The translations under genes and the position numbers were made by a program. Below are positions 7,565 through 10,164 of a stretch of DNA of 10,164 nucleotides, one piece after another (positions within the stretch are counted from its first letter, which is position 1; each line of letters opens with the position of its first letter). The stretch covers positions 1 to 10,164 of the forward strand of contig CAYRYO010000059.1 of the NCBI GenBank assembly GCA_964428475.1. Direction: 5' to 3'. Under the pieces are notes generated by a model, which was not told where the DNA came from, did not search any database, and saw nothing but the letters and a program-made list of their open reading frames with translations. The DNA comes from JARICQ01 sp964428475. GTDB taxonomy: Bacteria; Bacillota; Clostridia; Tissierellales; Tissierellaceae.

Positions 7565-7576
7565 TCACCCCCTAAA
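7565..7576 (-). promoter_or_regulatory. cas6 stop / cas8b ribosome site module
   Basis: The 12 bases TTTAGGGGGTGA hold the cas6 TAG stop and the cas8b Shine-Dalgarno sequence (AGGGGG, 7568-7573), seven bases before the cas8b ATG at 7560. Exactly the same 12-mer occurs at the cas4/cas1 junction (1469-1480), also with a stop codon inside it and the same seven-base spacing to the next start. Confidence 0.75.
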
Positions 7577-8297
7577 CTAAATCTAACATCCCAAACCCTT
7601 GAGACCTTCTACTCCCAATTCCACTTTTATATAGATAATCTAAAATATATGGCTTACCTTTTATTTTCAATCTGCATATATTAGATAATACTTCTATACC
7701 ATAGTGTTTTACTTTTACTTCTTTATTGTTTAAAATCTCAAACTCAATTTCAGCTATATCAAACTTTCTTTCTTCTCCAAATTCATTTAATAACTGGTAC
7801 TTGATATTTTCTATAAATATTTGTCTCCCTTTTTCATCGTTCAAAGAGTAATACCAAGTTTTTTTATTATCTGCCTTATGTTCTCTTACAACTACAGGAG
7901 ACATAGATGTATATATTGCCTGATTATTAACGATAATCTTTTCTTTAACCAAGTTTATCCTGTCTACTGTTAAAGATATTCCTTTTATCCCATATGCTTT
8001 ACCCTTGTTTTCCAATATACTATTGTAAAAATACAATCCATCCTTCATATCATTGCTAGCAAAGTTTAATATAATCTTCTTATCTGGAATAATTATCTCT
8101 TCCCTTGTAAATTTGCAATTAGACATATAAAGCGAAAATGTAAATGATTTTATCTTATTTTTTTCCTTTTCATATAGTGATTTATAATACTTTTCATCTA
8201 GATTTTCATAGTTATGTTTTAGAAAGGAAATTATTATTCTGTTTTTATCCTTTGGTATATTTTCTTGATTAATACTTATCTCTACATTAAATCTCAT
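7572..8297 (-). CDS. cas6: Cas6, crRNA-processing endoribonuclease
   Basis: Cas6 cuts the long CRISPR transcript within each repeat to release crRNAs. The 241-residue protein has two predicted RAMP/ferredoxin-like halves. The first opens with the strand MRFNVEISI; the second contains the TSMSPVVVRE segment that commonly begins the C-terminal half in Cas6 proteins. It ends with the hallmark glycine-rich loop GIGSRRSQGFGML, very close to the C-terminus as usual. The catalytic residue cannot be assigned by eye; histidines and tyrosines in the N-terminal half are candidates. It is the first gene of the I-B operon, about 46 bases from the predicted transcription start. The ATG at 8297 follows AAGAGGTGAAA. 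It may also serve the type III system implied by the upstream RAMP gene. Confidence 0.95.
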   Translation of the reverse strand: MRFNVEISINQENIPKDKNRIIISFLKHNYENLDEKYYKSLYEKEKNKIKSFTFSLYMSNCKFTREEIIIPDKKIILNFASNDMKDGLYFYNSILENKGKAYGIKGISLTVDRINLVKEKIIVNNQAIYTSMSPVVVREHKADNKKTWYYSLNDEKGRQIFIENIKYQLLNEFGEERKFDIAEIEFEILNNKEVKVKHYGIEVLSNICRLKIKGKPYILDYLYKSGIGSRRSQGFGMLDLV

Positions 8298-8302
8298 ATT
8301 TT

Positions 8303-8310
8303 CACCTCTT
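8303..8310 (-). promoter_or_regulatory. cas6 ribosome binding site
   Basis: The minus strand reads AAGAGGTG, five bases before the cas6 ATG at 8297. It is a strong Shine-Dalgarno match for the operon's first gene. Confidence 0.75.
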
Positions 8311-8325
8311 TTTCATTTTAACCCA

Positions 8326-8339
8326 TACACTAGTGTAAT
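8326..8339. promoter_or_regulatory. Palindrome in the cas operon leader, possible operator
   Basis: TACACTAGTGTA (8326-8337) is a perfect 12-bp palindrome. It lies about 5-19 bases downstream of the predicted start of transcription, where a bound repressor would block the operon. On the minus strand the site reads ATTACACTAGTGT (8339-8327), and the 13-mer ATTACACAAGTGT, with one mismatch, occurs on the plus strand at 8465-8477. The binding protein is unknown and no regulator gene is present in the window. Confidence 0.45.
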
Positions 8340-8350
8340 CTATTATCTTG

Positions 8351-8379
8351 ATAATATCATTATAACTTACTCTTGTCAA
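8351..8379 (-). promoter_or_regulatory. Sigma-A promoter of the type I-B cas operon
   Basis: On the minus strand a perfect -35 box TTGACA (8374-8379) is followed after exactly 17 bases by the -10 box TATTAT (8351-8356), one mismatch from consensus. Predicted transcription start is near 8344, giving a leader of about 46 bases before cas6. An A/T-only stretch (8380-8395) directly upstream could act as an UP element. No other comparably good promoter was noticed within the following genes, all of which are tightly spaced, so this probably drives all eight genes. Confidence 0.8.
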
Positions 8380-8407
8380 ATATTTTTTTAAATTTTCTTT
8401 ATTATAT

Positions 8408-8435
8408 GTATCTTTTATGTTAAGATACTATAGTA
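8408..8435. repeat. Paired short palindromes upstream of the cas promoter
   Basis: GTATCTT (8408-8414) and AAGATAC (8422-8428) are exact inverted complements with a seven-base loop. Overlapping them is the 10-bp palindrome TACTATAGTA (8426-8435). They lie roughly 30-55 bases upstream of the -35 box, a usual place for an activator or silencer site. No known consensus was recognised. Confidence 0.35.
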
Positions 8436-8464
8436 CTTAATATAACCAATTAAATGGAATGTAA

Positions 8465-8485
8465 ATTACACAAGTGTTTTACACA
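8465..8485. promoter_or_regulatory. Second copy of the ACAC-WW-GTGT site, with an extra half-site
   Basis: ACACAAGTGT (8468-8477) is an inverted repeat matching the one in the operon leader at 8327-8336 in nine of ten bases. It continues as GTGTTTTACAC (8474-8484), giving three alternating half-sites TTACAC / GTGT / TTACACA. It lies about 125 bases upstream of the predicted transcription start. Two like sites around one promoter suggest a repressor or looping pair, but this is inference. Confidence 0.4.
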
Positions 8486-8592
8486 TTAACCTTAATAGAA
8501 CTAAATTAGAAAATCCCTCATCTATACTATTCTACATCAAAGTTCAATACTCCTTCTTTTTATGTCAAAATATCACATATATTTGATTTAAC

Positions 8593-8648
8593 AAAGATAT
8601 AAAATAAGTGCTGTTGATTTTCATCAACAGCACTTATTTTATATCTTT
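8593..8648. terminator. Bidirectional intrinsic terminator, 26-bp perfect stem
   Basis: Arms 8593-8618 and 8623-8648 are perfect inverted complements with a four-base loop (TTTC on the plus strand). The GC-containing core is GTGCTGTTGAT. It begins 16 bases after the stop of the upstream RAMP gene. Read on the minus strand, the stem ends in ATTTTATATCTTTG, a U-rich tail; on the plus strand it runs into ATATCTTTTTCTTTT. It should end the type III-associated transcript and leave the I-B operon to its own promoter. Confidence 0.85.
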
Positions 8649-8664
8649 TTCTTTTCCCAAGTTT

Positions 8665-10164
8665 TCATGATTTCACATTTTCATCATAATTGAGTATTTC
8701 TGGCAGAACCCTTAGGTTTTTAAATTCGTTTTGTTTTCTGCCACCATCATTGTAATCTGCTTTTATCTCCATATGTCTATAGTAGTTGGCATCTTCTGAT
8801 TTAACTAGGGTAGATTTTATCTTCATCATTTCCTTTATGGATTTTTCATCTTCTATGTCTTTTCGATTTAGATAATTCTTTGAAAATTCTTCTTTGTATA
8901 TATTTACAAATTTGTTTTCATCTTCTTCTTTCATATAATCAAATGTAAATCCACTATATTTTTCATCTAAATCTTCTATCATAAGATTAAAATTATCTAT
9001 CTCTACTCTGCCAAATCCATTGGCCTTTGCTAGTCCTATATTTTGATAGCAAGCTGGGTCTAATTTCAAAGACCAAATTAATAGTCCTAGCTCATCTTCA
9101 TTTAGATTTTCAAAGTGTACTCTACCCTTGAACTCAGTACCTTCAATCAGTGGATATATCTTTGATATCATATTGCTAGACTTTGCATCATGATCTTCAA
9201 CATATTCTTTTAGCCAATATTGTTTTACTCCTCTTATTTTAAAATCATTTTCATATATATTTAAATTTTTGCTATGACTATCCAAACTCTGCTTTAAATA
9301 TAGATTAAAGCTGGTTGGCTTTGGATCTGATAGTATTATATCTATAGAACTCTGCTTATCTATTATGGCATCTCCTACAACTTCGGCATCTTCAAAGTTA
9401 ATTCTTGATTTATAGCTATGTTTTTTGCCATCTTCATCAAATTTATTTGCAAAGCCAAACAATCCATCCGAATAACTAATTCCATTTGAATCACTATAAT
9501 TTTCCGGCAATCCATCTAGTATTGATTTTCCGTATATTACTCTTAAATAAGGTGTAAATCCAAAATGAAATTCTCCTGATAAATCTATATAGAATACCGG
9601 TTTTTCTTCTCCATCTTCAGGCAATACATAAAATGTATTGCCTGGTTTTGCAATTATATTGCCTGCATCATTGGCTACTTTTTTAGTCAGAATCATATCA
9701 TCTATATATGATTCTATAGACATATCCGGAACCTTTATCTCTTGTACACTTTTATCTGCTTCTGGAACTACATAATGACTCATCTTTCCATATATATGAT
9801 TGCTAGTTAACAAGTATCCACCATTTTTGTACTCACCAGGATTACCTATATTCATTATACGACCTTTATCATTATGATTAAATGATATCTTTACCTTATA
9901 GGGTCTGAATTGTCTATTGTGAAATCTGTGCACCAATCTATCCTTATCTCTTCTCTTTTTTTCTTTGTTAAGTTTTCTAATTTCACTTTCTTTCTCAATT
10001 AGCTCTCTTTTATACATATACTGTATTCCCTTTACATCTGATACAACTTTTCTCAGGTTTATTTCACTTATTCTAAGATATTTTTTTTCCATATTTAAAT
10101 CTATACTTGGTTTAATAAAGTATTCATTGCCTCTCTTGACCATGTATCCAGCATTTAAATTCCT
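8665..10164 (-). CDS. RAMP protein of TIGR03986 type, type III-associated, 5' end missing
   Basis: RAMP proteins of this group belong to type III effector loci and are thought to bind crRNA. The visible 499 residues lack the true N-terminus: seven open codons (RNLNAGY) precede the first in-window ATG at 10143 and continue off the edge. Signatures of the TIGR03986 family seen from that ATG are GYLLTSNHIYGK (about 109-120), DGLFGFANK with KSRINFEDA (about 226-253), LSDPKPTSFNLYLKQ (about 271-285), the glycine-rich loop NIGLAKANGFGRVEI (about 368-382) and a C-terminal NEFKNLRVLPEIL. A lysine/arginine-rich, probably helical stretch lies at about 45-70. It ends 16 bases before a strong terminator, so it is the last gene of a separate, upstream operon. 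The subtype of the type III system cannot be told from this gene alone. Confidence 0.88.
   Translation of the reverse strand, partial: RNLNAGYMVKRGNEYFIKPSIDLNMEKKYLRISEINLRKVVSDVKGIQYMYKRELIEKESEIRKLNKEKKRRDKDRLVHRFHNRQFRPYKVKISFNHNDKGRIMNIGNPGEYKNGGYLLTSNHIYGKMSHYVVPEADKSVQEIKVPDMSIESYIDDMILTKKVANDAGNIIAKPGNTFYVLPEDGEEKPVFYIDLSGEFHFGFTPYLRVIYGKSILDGLPENYSDSNGISYSDGLFGFANKFDEDGKKHSYKSRINFEDAEVVGDAIIDKQSSIDIILSDPKPTSFNLYLKQSLDSHSKNLNIYENDFKIRGVKQYWLKEYVEDHDAKSSNMISKIYPLIEGTEFKGRVHFENLNEDELGLLIWSLKLDPACYQNIGLAKANGFGRVEIDNFNLMIEDLDEKYSGFTFDYMKEEDENKFVNIYKEEFSKNYLNRKDIEDEKSIKEMMKIKSTLVKSEDANYYRHMEIKADYNDGGRKQNEFKNLRVLPEILNYDENVKS
9618..9644. repeat. Perfect 12-bp inverted repeat inside the RAMP gene
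   Basis: CAGGCAATACAT (9618-9629) and ATGTATTGCCTG (9633-9644) are exact inverted complements with a three-base AAA loop. On the plus strand GTTTTG follows, a poor T-run. It encodes PGNTFYVLP of the RAMP protein. A stable stem in the mRNA is expected, but no role is known. Confidence 0.6.

Noticed and set aside
8527..8547. Minus-strand mini frame: TTG with an AAGGAG ribosome-like site
   Set aside because: Only six codons before a TAG, with no promoter of comparable quality to the cas6 promoter; most likely chance.

Overview
The window is very AT-rich (by eye about 27-30% GC). Shine-Dalgarno sequences are strong, genes are tightly packed, and the one clear promoter is sigma-A type. Together with the protein families present, this points to a low-GC Firmicute of the Clostridia type; the species cannot be named from the sequence. 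Every gene called is on the minus strand, so transcription runs from high to low coordinates.

Layout in transcription order. (1) 10164-8665: the 3' part of a RAMP-family gene of the TIGR03986 type, normally part of type III CRISPR loci. Its start lies beyond the right edge. (2) 8664-8298: a 367-base gap holding a perfect 26-bp hairpin terminator (8593-8648), several short palindromes and a consensus promoter (8351-8379). (3) 8297-187: an eight-gene operon, cas6-cas8b-cas7-cas5-cas3-cas4-cas1-cas2, which is a complete type I-B CRISPR-Cas set of the Tneap/Cst branch. (4) 186-1: non-coding flank downstream of cas2 with a leader-like inverted repeat, then an abrupt rise in GC in the outermost 60 bases.

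How the genes work together (family knowledge): Cas6 cuts the CRISPR transcript. Cas8b, Cas7 and Cas5 form the Cascade surveillance complex around the crRNA. Cas3 is recruited to degrade the target DNA. Cas4, Cas1 and Cas2 select, trim and integrate new spacers. Within the operon, adjoining genes overlap or are separated by at most about 20 bases, and several likely starts are set by a Shine-Dalgarno sequence at or next to the previous stop codon, so translational coupling is likely. No CRISPR repeat array is visible in the window. The leader-like element after cas2 suggests one may lie to the left.

The individual genes are recognisable and look intact. The less ordinary points are: a type III gene separated from the I-B operon by a strong terminator; a near-identical ACAC-WW-GTGT palindrome at two places around the I-B promoter; perfect hairpins inside cas3 and inside the RAMP gene; a TTG start for cas1; and an unexplained composition boundary at the left edge.
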